A stretch of DNA of 64,000 nt from the NCBI GenBank assembly GCA_000307305.1, contig DF158882.1:687291-751290 (forward strand). Direction: 5' to 3'. Positions 37,801 through 46,419 of the stretch are shown here, piece after piece (the first letter of the stretch is position 1; every line of letters begins with the position of its first letter). This DNA is from Enterobacteriaceae bacterium B14. GTDB lineage: Bacteria; Pseudomonadota; Gammaproteobacteria; Enterobacterales; Enterobacteriaceae. Below the pieces are notes generated by a model. It was not told the origin of the DNA, made no database searches, and was given only the letters and a program-made list of their open reading frames with translations. Both the position numbers and the translations under genes were made by a program.

Positions 37801-39576
37801 ATCACGTCTTGACTGCCATTCACCCGTAGAGAGTTGCACGCCTTCGAGCCTTGGCGCTTCGGCTGCACGACGCGCAGCTCGGCACACAATATCAATGTCT
37901 GCTAGGGTGGCGGGTTGAGTCAACATTAACCGTTCAGAGAGTGCAGTCGCAGACGACTGTAATGCATTGAGATGCGAGCTTGCCAATTGCAGTGCATTAT
38001 TAGCGGTGCTCTGTTCGATAGGCGAAAAGAATGTCCGGTCACTTCCCCAGAAGACGCTTTGGTCAGGGCGTCCCATTTCCTCCAAATGTAGAACCAGCTC
38101 ATTAACTAACTCACGTCGCTTTTGTAGTTCGGCATGGCTCCACGTTGCCATAGGCGTAAAAGGAATGACGGGTAATTCGGCATAAATGCGTTTGAGTTTC
38201 AGATAACGACCAAGTACGTCAACAAAAGGTAATCCGCTTGCGCCTGCCGAAGAACTCACCGTTTCACAGTATTGATTGAGGCTGTCTTGTAGCTCTTTTA
38301 AACTGGCAAGGTCTTCTTCTCCTACTTTAGTTAGTGGCCTTCCTTGCTCTAAAGTCCGGTCTAACTCTTTGAGTACCGACTGTTTGGTGGATTTGTGGCT
38401 GTGCAACTCAAGAACGGCATCACCCAGATGGCTTTCATCCAGACGACGTTTAACCACTTCAAGTGCTGCCATTTTTTCAGCAACAAACAGCACTGTTTTT
38501 TTCTGGCTGACTAACTCCGCTATGATGTTAGTAATAGTCTGTGACTTACCTGTACCTGGTGGCCCCTGAATAACCAGATTGGCCCCTTCGCGCACTTCCA
38601 AAATTGCTTCAGTCTGGCTGCTATCGGCATCCTTTACAAAATGCACATCACCTGGTTTGATTATGGAGTCTATATTTACACCTTCTGAATACGCTGCTTC
38701 TATATCGCTGAAGCCAGAGCCAAGCAGGCGCTTCATCACAGAATTTTCACCTGGCTGCTTCTCATTAGGCCAACTTCTTGGATCTAAATCCTTGAACATT
38801 AAAAATTTGCCAAAGGAGAAAAAGCCTAAAGATATCTCGTTATTGTCGACTTTCCAGCGACTCTGCTTACTGACCACATCAGCAACACTGCCATAGAAGC
38901 GCTCGAGGCTGTTCTCATCTGTTATGAAGCTATCTTCCTCGAATGCATCGGAATCCATATCCAAGCCGAAATCAGTCTTGAGCTTGGCAATCAGTGAAAG
39001 GTTTGCCATGAGCTCATCACCTGAATACTTCAGTTTGAAGGCATCTTTGGTACTGCTGCGTTCAAGGCTAACTGGTAACAATAGTAAGGGTGCCTTACGT
39101 AGGTTTTCGGAGCTGTCCGTTTCGTACCAATGTAGGAAGCCAAGAGCGAGGAACAGTGTGTTCACGCCTTGTTCTTCGATGAATCCTTTAGCTTCAGTAT
39201 GTATTCTCAATAGCTGAAGGAACAGGTCCTCATCAGAGAGAGTAGTCTGTAGTCGGGTATCCAGATAGTGGCGAGACTTGTCTGTTTCCACCCTATCAGG
39301 CTCAATAAAAACTCTGGTCCAGTTTAGGTTATCCAAATCAGGTAGCAATTCCTCGTTACTGCCAACTTCGTCTTCAGCTTGTTTCTTGCGTATCATCGGA
39401 GAGAAAGTCATCGTTTTTTCTTGGCGATAGAGGATGTTAAATATTTCCTCGGATAATTCATCCACCACCATCAGGGTTCTAGCGGTTTTGCGGAAGTTGA
39501 GCATATTATTACGAAGCCCAATATCCAGCAGTTCTTTGCGGCTGACCTGTAACTTCTGATTGATTGCTGTTGTCAT
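34840..39576 (-). CDS. hheA: DUF4011-helicase-nuclease defence protein (Hhe architecture)
   Basis: A 1578-residue single-chain protein. The N-terminal 200 residues look like DUF4011 (SRKELLDIGLRNNMLNFRK). An SF1 Upf1-like helicase follows: Walker A QGPPGTGKSQTITNI near 338, Walker B VVFDEASQVKAVDAF near 960, NIQGDERDTIFISIGYGRN and the arginine-finger LNVLITRAK. Around 1300 comes a Vsr/DUF559-like nuclease (ILAIECDGATYHSSRSARDR, GWNFHRIWSTDWF). A DUF3320-like domain near 1430-1500 follows. This order corresponds to the DUF4011-helicase-Vsr protein reported as the anti-phage gene hhe. A small gene ends 7 bp upstream and is likely co-transcribed. All motifs look intact. Confidence 0.82.
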   Translation of the reverse strand: MTTAINQKLQVSRKELLDIGLRNNMLNFRKTARTLMVVDELSEEIFNILYRQEKTMTFSPMIRKKQAEDEVGSNEELLPDLDNLNWTRVFIEPDRVETDKSRHYLDTRLQTTLSDEDLFLQLLRIHTEAKGFIEEQGVNTLFLALGFLHWYETDSSENLRKAPLLLLPVSLERSSTKDAFKLKYSGDELMANLSLIAKLKTDFGLDMDSDAFEEDSFITDENSLERFYGSVADVVSKQSRWKVDNNEISLGFFSFGKFLMFKDLDPRSWPNEKQPGENSVMKRLLGSGFSDIEAAYSEGVNIDSIIKPGDVHFVKDADSSQTEAILEVREGANLVIQGPPGTGKSQTITNIIAELVSQKKTVLFVAEKMAALEVVKRRLDESHLGDAVLELHSHKSTKQSVLKELDRTLEQGRPLTKVGEEDLASLKELQDSLNQYCETVSSSAGASGLPFVDVLGRYLKLKRIYAELPVIPFTPMATWSHAELQKRRELVNELVLHLEEMGRPDQSVFWGSDRTFFSPIEQSTANNALQLASSHLNALQSSATALSERLMLTQPATLADIDIVCRAARRAAEAPRLEGVQLSTGEWQSRRDVIRELLDAGTRMTACRTTHSSDLIDVAWEQDLLEVRQHLSVYGDKWWRVFSGRFRATRARLQGLSQKKLPKANTGMLELVDSILTYQQNKKVYDQHEVLGSALFGAQWQRQKTDWPVLEHLSNWVIKLHDDLGNGQIPKGIIAFLAGHSDATGLGDSVTEIEQHIVGLDKALHSTLDIIGMQTANTNTDVRKLVLTTLGERLHLWQESLTALYHIARFNVLSGQLREIKLDDLLEIAISSDSPRQLTDILDLSWYSGLVQKVYAENPVLQQFDRIKHDHQIARFRLLDLASLNHAQTHLAKQVWEEMPNINQPGEMAILRTELNKKRRHIPIRQLIDKAGRAIQQIKPVFMMSPMSIANFLPPGKVEFDVVVFDEASQVKAVDAFGAILRGKQVVVVGDTKQMPPTDFFNRDFELDDDEAETSNIESILGMFKAAGSHERYLRWHYRSRHESLIAVSNAEFYDNKLVVFPSAGQHLHASGVKFNYLPDALYDRGRTRTNKGEAKAVAQAVIHHAIHTPELSLGIATFSVTQRDLIQVEVELLRRHMPDSESFFMMHDNEPFFVKNLENIQGDERDTIFISIGYGRNESGRIAKEFGPLNRKGGERRLNVLITRAKLSMQVFCNFRAEELELDANINHGVKALKNFLKYAETGELEVARETGKAADSPFELEVIEALREHNYEVEPQVGTAGYFIDIAVKDPEYPGRYILAIECDGATYHSSRSARDRDRLRQGVLEGLGWNFHRIWSTDWFRNPQQEITRAIAAIEAARTKITEGRNTIETVPELKHEIVRGAPSEEPVPSMSQPYVKTRLAPAASLTELHQEKTERLMQMIRAVVDVEAPVHTSEVTRRLLESFGVTRAGARITAAVADAIHHGTKQNLFRSKGDFLYSTVNITIPIRNRAHMESAERKLEWVAPEEIDQALLETITLGFSMSREDAISGALTLLGFGRATAKMSQSLEERISKLATKRRLHVISNIVTTSDVSA

Positions 39577-39583
39577 TGGGAAC

Positions 39584-39748
39584 CTACTTATTTGACACTG
39601 AGATATGAAAGGTAAGCGTATTTTCGGTTTTGAGCGCTAACTCACTGTTTATCTTTGTTGCTGTATCTATGGCCCATATAATATTGCGTGGCCACCCCTG
39701 AAAAAGGGGGGGCAGCCACTTAGCCAAAGAAGGGTTTGCTTGTTTCAT
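39584..39748 (-). CDS. 54-residue small protein directly upstream of hheA
   Basis: Found by reading the minus strand. ATG at 39748 is preceded by AAGGAAC at a 6-7 nt spacing. The frame runs 54 codons (MKQANPSLAKWLPPLFQGW through NTLTFHISVSNK) to TAG at 39586-39584. The hheA ATG follows 7 bp later, and the AGG in the stop region may serve as its ribosome site, indicating coupling. There is no signal peptide or membrane helix. It contains a tryptophan-rich N-terminus. I do not recognise it. It could be a regulator, cofactor or trigger-sensing partner of the Hhe protein. Strong ribosome site and tight spacing argue that it is real. Confidence 0.7.
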   Translation of the reverse strand: MKQANPSLAKWLPPLFQGWPRNIIWAIDTATKINSELALKTENTLTFHISVSNK

Positions 39749-40002
39749 TAAAAGTTCCTTTTCATATTAAGAAGTAAAGAGGTTGCTCCCTTTCAGTACC
39801 AAATATTAAACTGCCCAGTGGGGTTCAAATTCTCATGTTGATATGGCTTATTTCATGAGAAATCAACGAGCCTCCATTGTAAAACTAGTGAAAAGTAGAT
39901 TTAAATTATTGAATAGCTATAGCTGTTCTCTTGATGAAATTCATCCTGCTAGGGCAACAAAATTAAGCTATAGCTAAATATGAAAAAGCGATGCTTAAGA
40001 AA

Positions 40003-40572
40003 CTAAACACCATAGCGTTTATTTCCCCCAGAAGTAATACAGTAACGTCCTCCCCGGGGGCCTATGCATATGTTGTTCGAAGAGCAAGGGCAGGAAGAAC
40101 CGTAATAGCTTCTTGGTTGAGAACGAGAATATTTAGGCGCTGATGGTTGTTCAGTTTGTTTTTGTTTTGGGGGGGATGCGGGTTGGGATATTGTTTTTTT
40201 TGTGTAACATTCATCTGTTTCACATAAATAGTTGGAGTGTACCCAGCGTTCTTGTTCTGAAACGGTACTTATTCTGTTCCATGATGAGCGCTGTTCATAC
40301 ACTTTTACTTGAGTTCCTCGTTTTAAGGATTCAATAGCATTACCGTTTGGAGTGCTGCGTACTTTTAGCGTATCTGCATTGATATAAAGCGTTTTTGCTT
40401 CTTCTTCTTTTCCCTTTGGCGCTAGATCCTGAATGGAAACTTGAGAGAGAAGGGGGTATGGTGAGTTAGATTCTGGGATTGGTTCTGTGCTGTTTGTTTG
40501 TGGTTTATCGTCTTTCGCAAAAATCCAAAAGAAGAAAATGATGACAAAGAAACCAACCATTTTATTTTTCAT
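40003..40572 (-). CDS. SH3-domain protein with cysteine-rich C-terminus
   Basis: A 189-residue protein anchored by an N-terminal hydrophobic helix (VGFFVIIFFFWIFA). Residues about 62-115 form a bacterial SH3 domain (LYINADTLKVRSTPNGNA, then RGTQVKVYEQRSSWNRI). A proline/glutamine linker leads to a C-terminal block with SCPCSSNNICIGPRGGRYC, then ITSGGNKRYG. AGGGAC lies 8 nt before the ATG. It faces the periplasm if the helix is an anchor. The C-terminal GPRGGRYC block is seen in other small secreted proteins, of unknown role. It is a single gene 250 bp from the hhe operon. Confidence 0.75.
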   Translation of the reverse strand: MKNKMVGFFVIIFFFWIFAKDDKPQTNSTEPIPESNSPYPLLSQVSIQDLAPKGKEEEAKTLYINADTLKVRSTPNGNAIESLKRGTQVKVYEQRSSWNRISTVSEQERWVHSNYLCETDECYTKKTISQPASPPKQKQTEQPSAPKYSRSQPRSYYGSSCPCSSNNICIGPRGGRYCITSGGNKRYGV

Positions 40573-40924
40573 ACCATGTCCCTATGCATTACATATATGT
40601 TAATAATCAATATATCGTAAATAGATATGTTATAAATGTGTTGCATGTCAAAGTATTGTGTAATGCGCAAGACTAAAAGTGGTATTTTCTTCTGCAGGAG
40701 CTGGCTGGTTTTATCTAACATGTGATATTCACCCATTGCCTAATTCATCTTTTCCATCTCATCAAGAGTGCTATCATATTCACCACCCCGCTCATCAGAT
40801 GGTGATAGAAAAAGCGGTCCGTGCGTTATTTACTGGTAATCCAATGAGCATTTGCTAGTAGCTATAAGATAAATTTTCACCCCAACTGTTGTTGCGATAA
40901 TGACACTCGCGTAAGGCTTCCACT
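40573..40924. other. Intergenic region before gss, with a possible gene remnant
   Basis: About 350 bp, AT-rich near the SH3 gene. On the plus strand 40697-40858 an open frame without a start reads HPLPNSSFPSHQE and AHQMVIEKAVRALFTGNP to TAG. It could be the C-terminus of a lost protein. I cannot assign it. The gss promoter should lie in the last 60 bp. Confidence 0.3.
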
Positions 40925-42802
40925 ATGTGTGTAAACACGTCAGAAAAACACTCCCCTTTCGGTACGTTGTTAGGCTATGCCCCCGGTGGCGTAGCAATTT
41001 ACTCCTCAGACTATGACACCCTTGAAAACCGAGAGCAGATGGATGATGCCTCATTCAGAAACTATCTGAATAAAGAGTACATGGGCTACAAGTGGCAGTG
41101 TGTTGAGTTCGCCCGCCGCTTTCTTTATCTCAACTATGGAACGGTTTTTACTGATGTCAGAATGGCGTATGAGATTTTCTCGCTGCGTTATCTGCGCCAA
41201 GTTGTAAACGACAATATCCTGCCGTTGCAGGCCTTTGCTAATGGTTGTGAGCGCCCGCCTGTTGCGGGTTCTTTGCTTATCTGGCAGCAAGGTGGGGAGT
41301 TTGAACATACAGGCCATGTTGCCATTATTACCCAAGTGCTAGAGGGTAAAGTTCGCGTTGTTGAACAAAATGTCATTCATCACCCGTTACCGGCAGGGCA
41401 GCAGTGGACGCGTGAGCTGCCGCTGGTTCAGCGAGACGGTAAATATGTTATTCAAGATACCTTCGATAACACTGAAATTTTGGGTTGGATGATCCAAACG
41501 GCAGACGCGAGTTATAGCCTGCCTCAGCCGAAAATTTCTGCGCCATATCTGGCAATTCACAGCGAGAACGTCACCAATAGCGGGCAGTTTGCGGGGTCTT
41601 GGTTAGACGAACAGGAACCGCTACAACATACGTACGTTCAAGCGAACGGTGGCCATATGTTTAATGCTGATCCGTATCGCTACTTCTCTATTTCTCGTAG
41701 TGCCGAACAGGAGTTGATTCATGCAACCAATGAGTTGCATCTAATGTATCTGCATGCCACAGACAAAGTGCTTAAGGATGACAGCCTGTTGGCGCTGTTT
41801 GATATACCTGAAGCACTGTGGCCACGTTTGCGTTTGTCTTGGCAACGTCGCCGTCACCATATGATCACAGGCCGTTTAGATTTTTGCATGGATGAGCGTG
41901 GGCTAAAAGTCTATGAATACAATGCAGATTCGGCATCATGCCATGCGGAAACTGGCCTGATTTTAGGTGAATGGGCGCGGCAGGCTGGTGATGTGCTGGG
42001 CGATGATCCGGGAGAGTATTTGCTGGATGCGTTGGCGAGTACGTGGAGACACAGCGATGCAACGCCATTTGTGCACATTCTTCAAGATCATGATGCTGAA
42101 GAAAGCTATCACGCCCAGTTTATGCAGCGTGCGCTAACCAAAGCAGGTTTTGAGAGCAAGATCCTGCATGGTCTGGATGAGCTACATTGGGATGCATCGG
42201 GTCAGTTGGTTGATGGCGATCATCGTCCTGTAAGCTGCGTGTGGAAAACTTGGGCATGGGAAACCGCGCTGGATCAGCTGCGCGATGAAAGCGAAGCTGA
42301 ACATGCTGCATTACCTATCCGCACTGGTCACCCGAAAAACAGCGTTCGTCTGATAGATGTACTGTTACGTCCTGAAGTCATGGTCTTTGAGCCACTATGG
42401 ACAGTTATTCCAAGCAACAAAGCGATTTTGCCCGTGCTATGGTCACTGTTCCCTCATCATCGTTATCTGCTGGATGCAGATTTTGAACTGAATGCAGAGC
42501 TGGAACAGAGCGGTTATGCAGTGAAACCGATAGCGGGGCGATGTGGTAATAACATTGGCTTGATAAGTAACGAAGAGCGAGTGTTGGATGAAACATTCGG
42601 TAAGTTTGCTGAACAGAAAAATATCTACCAGCAACTGTGGTGCTTACCTGAAGTCGCAGGGCGTTATGTTCAGCTTTGTGCTTTCACTGTCGGCGGTCAC
42701 TATGGCGGCGTATGTGTGCGTTCAGAGACAGGGTTGGTCATCAAGAAAGAGAGTGATATCGATCCGTTACGGGTCATTGATGACAAAGCGTTTATCCGTT
42801 AA
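40925..42802 (+). CDS. gss: Bifunctional glutathionylspermidine synthetase/amidase
   Basis: A 625-residue cytosolic enzyme that makes glutathionylspermidine from glutathione, spermidine and ATP, and also hydrolyses it. The N-terminal CHAP amidase carries the catalytic cysteine in KWQCVEFARRF (near residue 59) and a histidine in HTGHVAII. The C-terminal ATP-grasp synthetase contains LMYLHATDKVLKDD, RLRLSWQRRRHHMITGR and the ending FTVGGHYGGVCVR. It is nearly collinear with E. coli Gss (619 aa). It is followed by its own terminator. Confidence 0.97.
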   Translation: MCVNTSEKHSPFGTLLGYAPGGVAIYSSDYDTLENREQMDDASFRNYLNKEYMGYKWQCVEFARRFLYLNYGTVFTDVRMAYEIFSLRYLRQVVNDNILPLQAFANGCERPPVAGSLLIWQQGGEFEHTGHVAIITQVLEGKVRVVEQNVIHHPLPAGQQWTRELPLVQRDGKYVIQDTFDNTEILGWMIQTADASYSLPQPKISAPYLAIHSENVTNSGQFAGSWLDEQEPLQHTYVQANGGHMFNADPYRYFSISRSAEQELIHATNELHLMYLHATDKVLKDDSLLALFDIPEALWPRLRLSWQRRRHHMITGRLDFCMDERGLKVYEYNADSASCHAETGLILGEWARQAGDVLGDDPGEYLLDALASTWRHSDATPFVHILQDHDAEESYHAQFMQRALTKAGFESKILHGLDELHWDASGQLVDGDHRPVSCVWKTWAWETALDQLRDESEAEHAALPIRTGHPKNSVRLIDVLLRPEVMVFEPLWTVIPSNKAILPVLWSLFPHHRYLLDADFELNAELEQSGYAVKPIAGRCGNNIGLISNEERVLDETFGKFAEQKNIYQQLWCLPEVAGRYVQLCAFTVGGHYGGVCVRSETGLVIKKESDIDPLRVIDDKAFIR

Positions 42803-42827
42803 CACGCATTGAGTCTCTTTGGTTATT

Positions 42828-42869
42828 CGGCGTGCCGTACTGCTGTATAGAGTATGGCGCGCCGTTTTT
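42828..42869 (+). terminator. Terminator of gss
   Basis: CGGCGTGCCGTAC (42828-42840) pairs with GTATGGCGCGCCG (42852-42864), allowing two mismatched or wobble positions, followed by TTTTT. It lies 25 bp after the gss stop. Confidence 0.8.
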
Positions 42870-43016
42870 ACTTTTCTTTTTATTCTTCTTTTATTACCCG
42901 CTAATTTGATTTTCTCCTTTGGGCTGATTCAACATCATCCTTGACCCATAACAAAGCAACCCTGCCGTTAACCTCTTTATACTCAAGCCCGTTTATCTTC
43001 CTATTGGTGTCAATGT

Positions 43017-44138
43017 ATGGCTTATCAACTCAATCTAAACTGGCCAGAATTTTTAGAGAAATACTGGCAGAAACAACCTGTTGTATTAAAGAACGCGTTT
43101 CCCAATTTTGTTGATCCTATTACGCCAGATGAGTTGGCTGGGTTGGCGATGGAACAGGAGGTCGATAGCCGTTTAGTGAGCCAAAAGAATGGCGAGTGGC
43201 AGGCCAGCAACGGCCCATTCGAGCATTTTGATGGTTTGGGTGAAACAGGTTGGTCACTGCTGGCTCAGGCAGTGAATCACTGGCATGCACCGTCTGCAGA
43301 GTTAGTGTGCCCGTTCCGTGTATTGCCGGATTGGCGTTTAGACGATTTGATGATCTCCTTCTCTGTGCCAGGTGGTGGTGTTGGCCCGCATATCGACCAA
43401 TACGATGTCTTTATCATTCAAGGGATGGGAAGCCGCCGTTGGCGTGTCGGGGATAAATTGCCTATGCGTCAGTTCTGCCCACATCCTGCACTGTTACATG
43501 TTGATCCTTTTACACCGATTATCGACGAAGATTTAGCACCGGGCGATATTCTTTATATTCCACCGGGATTCCCACACGATGGTTTCACCCATGAAACCGC
43601 GCTTAACTACTCCGTTGGTTTTCGTGGGCCAAACGGTAGGGATTTAATCAGTAACTTTGCCGATTATGCGCTGGAACACGATCTTGGCGGAGAGCACTAT
43701 AGCGACCCTGATTTAACCTGCCGTGAGCACGTAGGGCGTATTGAAGACTATGAAGTCGACCGCCTGCGCGGAATGATGATCGATATGCTAAATCAGCCAG
43801 AAGATTTTAAACAGTGGTTGGGACGGTTTACGACCACGCCGCGTCATGAGTTGGATATCGCGCCAGCCGAGCCGCCTTATGAGCCAGATGAAGTTCTCGA
43901 TGCGCTGTTAGGTGACGAAGTTTTAACGCGCCTGAGCGGTTTACGGGTTCTAAATATTGGCAACAGTTTCTTCGTTAATAGCGAGCCACTAACCACGGTT
44001 GAGCCTAAAGCTGCTGATGCGCTTTGCCGCTATACTACTGTCGGTAAAAAAGAGTTGGGAATGGCGCTAGAGAATCCAGCTTTTTTGTCTGAGCTGACTG
44101 AGTTGATAAATCAGGGATACTGGTTTTTTGACGAGTAA
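43017..44138 (+). CDS. roxA: Ribosomal protein uL16 3-hydroxylase (YcfD/RoxA)
   Basis: A 373-residue JmjC-type 2-oxoglutarate/Fe(II) oxygenase that hydroxylates an arginine of ribosomal protein uL16. The cupin has the HxD iron motif in VGPHIDQYDVF (near residue 125) and the distal histidine in PPGFPHDGFTHE. A C-terminal winged-helix region follows. It is close to E. coli YcfD in length and sequence. No strong ribosome site is visible before the ATG. It is a separate transcript from gss. Confidence 0.95.
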   Translation: MAYQLNLNWPEFLEKYWQKQPVVLKNAFPNFVDPITPDELAGLAMEQEVDSRLVSQKNGEWQASNGPFEHFDGLGETGWSLLAQAVNHWHAPSAELVCPFRVLPDWRLDDLMISFSVPGGGVGPHIDQYDVFIIQGMGSRRWRVGDKLPMRQFCPHPALLHVDPFTPIIDEDLAPGDILYIPPGFPHDGFTHETALNYSVGFRGPNGRDLISNFADYALEHDLGGEHYSDPDLTCREHVGRIEDYEVDRLRGMMIDMLNQPEDFKQWLGRFTTTPRHELDIAPAEPPYEPDEVLDALLGDEVLTRLSGLRVLNIGNSFFVNSEPLTTVEPKAADALCRYTTVGKKELGMALENPAFLSELTELINQGYWFFDE

Positions 44139-44170
44139 TTTCATCGCTCATGGCGATAGTCGATAAAATG

Positions 44171-44190
44171 GGGGAGAGCGATCTCTCCCC
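44171..44190. terminator. Hairpin between convergent roxA and creatininase genes
   Basis: GGGGAGAG (44171-44178), loop CGAT and CTCTCCCC (44183-44190) form a perfect GC-rich 8-bp stem. The T-content after it is low on either strand, so it may be a weak bidirectional terminator. Confidence 0.55.
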
Positions 44191-44231
44191 ATAATGATTA
44201 TTTATGATTAATGACGTTGATAACCAAAACG

Positions 44232-45011
44232 TTATTTGGTTCGGAGATCATAATTCCAGTCTGTTTTTTCCAAGTCTTTGATACTGTCCACAACTAAATC
44301 CACCAGGGCATCTAACATTTTTTGCCCTTTTTCAATGCTGGCATGGCTCGGGTCGCCAGTCGCACCTGTTTTGGATACCTCGGAAATATCCCACATAATC
44401 TGAACGTTTTTACTATGTTGGATGCTGTCTTTCGGCATTTGGCGAACCGCAGTGCTTAGGTCACATAGGTCTGGGCAGACGGCGGCGGTAATTGATGACT
44501 CACCTTCGCCACCATGGCCTAACCCTTCCCACTCTGCGAAGAAATCTTTGTCTAAGCGATCACCGATAACCGACCACCAAGCAGGGATAAAGGCGAAAAC
44601 AACATCATGATGGCGAGCTTTTACCTTGCGCTGTGCGATGTCGAGAGAGGGAATATTTCCGTCGTGACCATTCAGAACGAGGATATGTTTAATACCGTAC
44701 TGAATGAGGCTCTCGAACATATCTTCGGCAATGGCGATGACGGTTTCGAAGCGGATGTTGATCGCCATTGGGGTTGAGTTGTAATGCATCGAAGTACCAA
44801 AAGGGACGCCAGGAACGACGATAGTTTTGTCCAAACGCTGGGCCGCACGTTTGGCGACCTCTGTTGGAACAAAGAGGTCTGGGCCTAGCGGGAGATGAGG
44901 GCCGTGGCTTTCACAGCTACCAAAGATCGTAATGGCACTGTCTATACCGTTGTTGTTAAACAAGTGGGTTAACTCTGCGGTATTAAATTCATTTAAAATG
45001 ACTTTTTTCAT
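44232..45011 (-). CDS. Creatininase-family amidohydrolase
   Basis: A 259-residue member of the creatininase superfamily, metal-dependent amidohydrolases acting on cyclic amides. Metal ligands are visible in GSCESHGPHLPLGPD (Glu, His, Asp), in NGHDGN and in HGGEGESS. The family includes creatininase, MftE and FAPy deformylase-like enzymes, so the substrate cannot be set from sequence. CAGGGGA precedes the start. It lies 25 bp after the NCS1 permease gene on the same strand, so the permease probably imports its substrate. Confidence 0.87.
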   Translation of the reverse strand: MKKVILNEFNTAELTHLFNNNGIDSAITIFGSCESHGPHLPLGPDLFVPTEVAKRAAQRLDKTIVVPGVPFGTSMHYNSTPMAINIRFETVIAIAEDMFESLIQYGIKHILVLNGHDGNIPSLDIAQRKVKARHHDVVFAFIPAWWSVIGDRLDKDFFAEWEGLGHGGEGESSITAAVCPDLCDLSTAVRQMPKDSIQHSKNVQIMWDISEVSKTGATGDPSHASIEKGQKMLDALVDLVVDSIKDLEKTDWNYDLRTK

Positions 45012-45036
45012 TATGTTGTCCCCTGGTTTAGTGCAC

Positions 45037-46419
45037 TTATTTAGATTTGATATTTAAGACGCGATGTAACACGAGATAAAAGATAATCGTTGCGAAAAGC
45101 GCTAATAAGCCTGTTGGCCAGTTGGATAGAATATTCAGCAACGCCATCGCAAGGCCTAATGACATACCTACCAACGCGCTCAAGATACCAGCTAAGTTTA
45201 AGTATGGCAGAGTATTTAGCTGTTCTAATGCGTAGCGGCCTCTTTTCACTAGATAATAATCTGCCAGAAGTGGGCCAGCCAGTGGTGGTGCCATAATGCC
45301 TAAATAGTTAATGAAGTCAGCAAAGAAGATTTGATAAAAACCAATTGAGCCGAGAATAGTGCCAAGAATACCGGCAGTGAGAACGAGTTTATTTTTACTA
45401 ACGGTAAAGCCGACAGATTTCAGTACTGGTCCTGTGTAGAGGGAGTTGCAGTAAAGCTCTGCATCGTTGGTTGTCCACAGAGACAGCGTCCAAGTAATTA
45501 CACCCAGTAAGGCGAGTAGGAAGCTTTTTTCTATCATCCAACTAATGTAGTTGGGAATACCGACGGTCATGGTGCCGATATATCCGACGACATTTAATAG
45601 TGGATTGGTAAAAATAAAACAGGCCGCAGCGCCCCAAAAAACAGCACTCACCGTTTTATTAAAACGAAATAAATCAATACCCATGACGGATCCGGCTATC
45701 CAACTGCCTATCACCATTGTCACAGCGGTAGAGAGGTGAAGCCCTTCATTTTTATTAGAGTTTTCAATAAAAACAGTCAGGCCACCGCCTTCTTTCAGCA
45801 TGGCTATACCGGTTACTACGGCAATGATCATAATAATAGGGGATACCGGAATGGCGATAATCTCTAACCCTTTAATGCCGTGTAAAGAGGTATAGGTAAA
45901 GAGCAAGCCAGCGATAATGCAGGAAAGAAAGACTTCAAAGGTAATAGGTACCCCTTTGTAGCCATAGGCAGAGGGATCGAAAACGGTAATCCCCGTAGGA
46001 TTACCAAGGAAAGAGCCCCAGATATCACCAACCATGCCCGTTATGGCAGCAAACCAACCTAGCGTTAGCAGGCCCATAGCCAGCATGGGCAAATTTGCAC
46101 CAAATGCACCATAAGAGTAGCGACTCAGTAGGGCAAGACTTAGTCCTGTTTTCTGTGCCATAACGCCAAGTAGAGACGTTAAGATAAAGAGTGTGCCCAT
46201 ACCGATAGCAATAGCGAGCAGCGCCATAGGAAAGGACATTCCTGGTGTTCCGCCTACACCAGCTAGAGCACCTCCAATGAATAGGCCTGTTGCAACATAG
46301 CCAAAACCAATCCAAACAAGGACTTGCTTCCAAGTTTCACGCCGATGCTCGATGGGGATCGGTGTAAACATGAAGTCAGAATCATGCTCCTGACTCTCTT
46401 TTTTTGATACATCAACCAT
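45037..46419 (-). CDS. NCS1-family nucleobase/cytosine permease-like transporter
   Basis: A 460-residue inner-membrane protein with about twelve hydrophobic segments. The N-terminal HRRETWKQVLVWIGFGYVA and GALAGVGGTPGMSF are typical of NCS1 (CodB-like) symporters, as is LLADYYLVKRGRY near the C-terminus. Ribosome site AGGAGAA precedes the start. It forms an operon with the creatininase gene. The likely cargo is a cyclic nitrogen compound such as a pyrimidine, hydantoin or related ureide. This is inferred from the family and its neighbour. Confidence 0.88.
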   Translation of the reverse strand: MVDVSKKESQEHDSDFMFTPIPIEHRRETWKQVLVWIGFGYVATGLFIGGALAGVGGTPGMSFPMALLAIAIGMGTLFILTSLLGVMAQKTGLSLALLSRYSYGAFGANLPMLAMGLLTLGWFAAITGMVGDIWGSFLGNPTGITVFDPSAYGYKGVPITFEVFLSCIIAGLLFTYTSLHGIKGLEIIAIPVSPIIMIIAVVTGIAMLKEGGGLTVFIENSNKNEGLHLSTAVTMVIGSWIAGSVMGIDLFRFNKTVSAVFWGAAACFIFTNPLLNVVGYIGTMTVGIPNYISWMIEKSFLLALLGVITWTLSLWTTNDAELYCNSLYTGPVLKSVGFTVSKNKLVLTAGILGTILGSIGFYQIFFADFINYLGIMAPPLAGPLLADYYLVKRGRYALEQLNTLPYLNLAGILSALVGMSLGLAMALLNILSNWPTGLLALFATIIFYLVLHRVLNIKSK

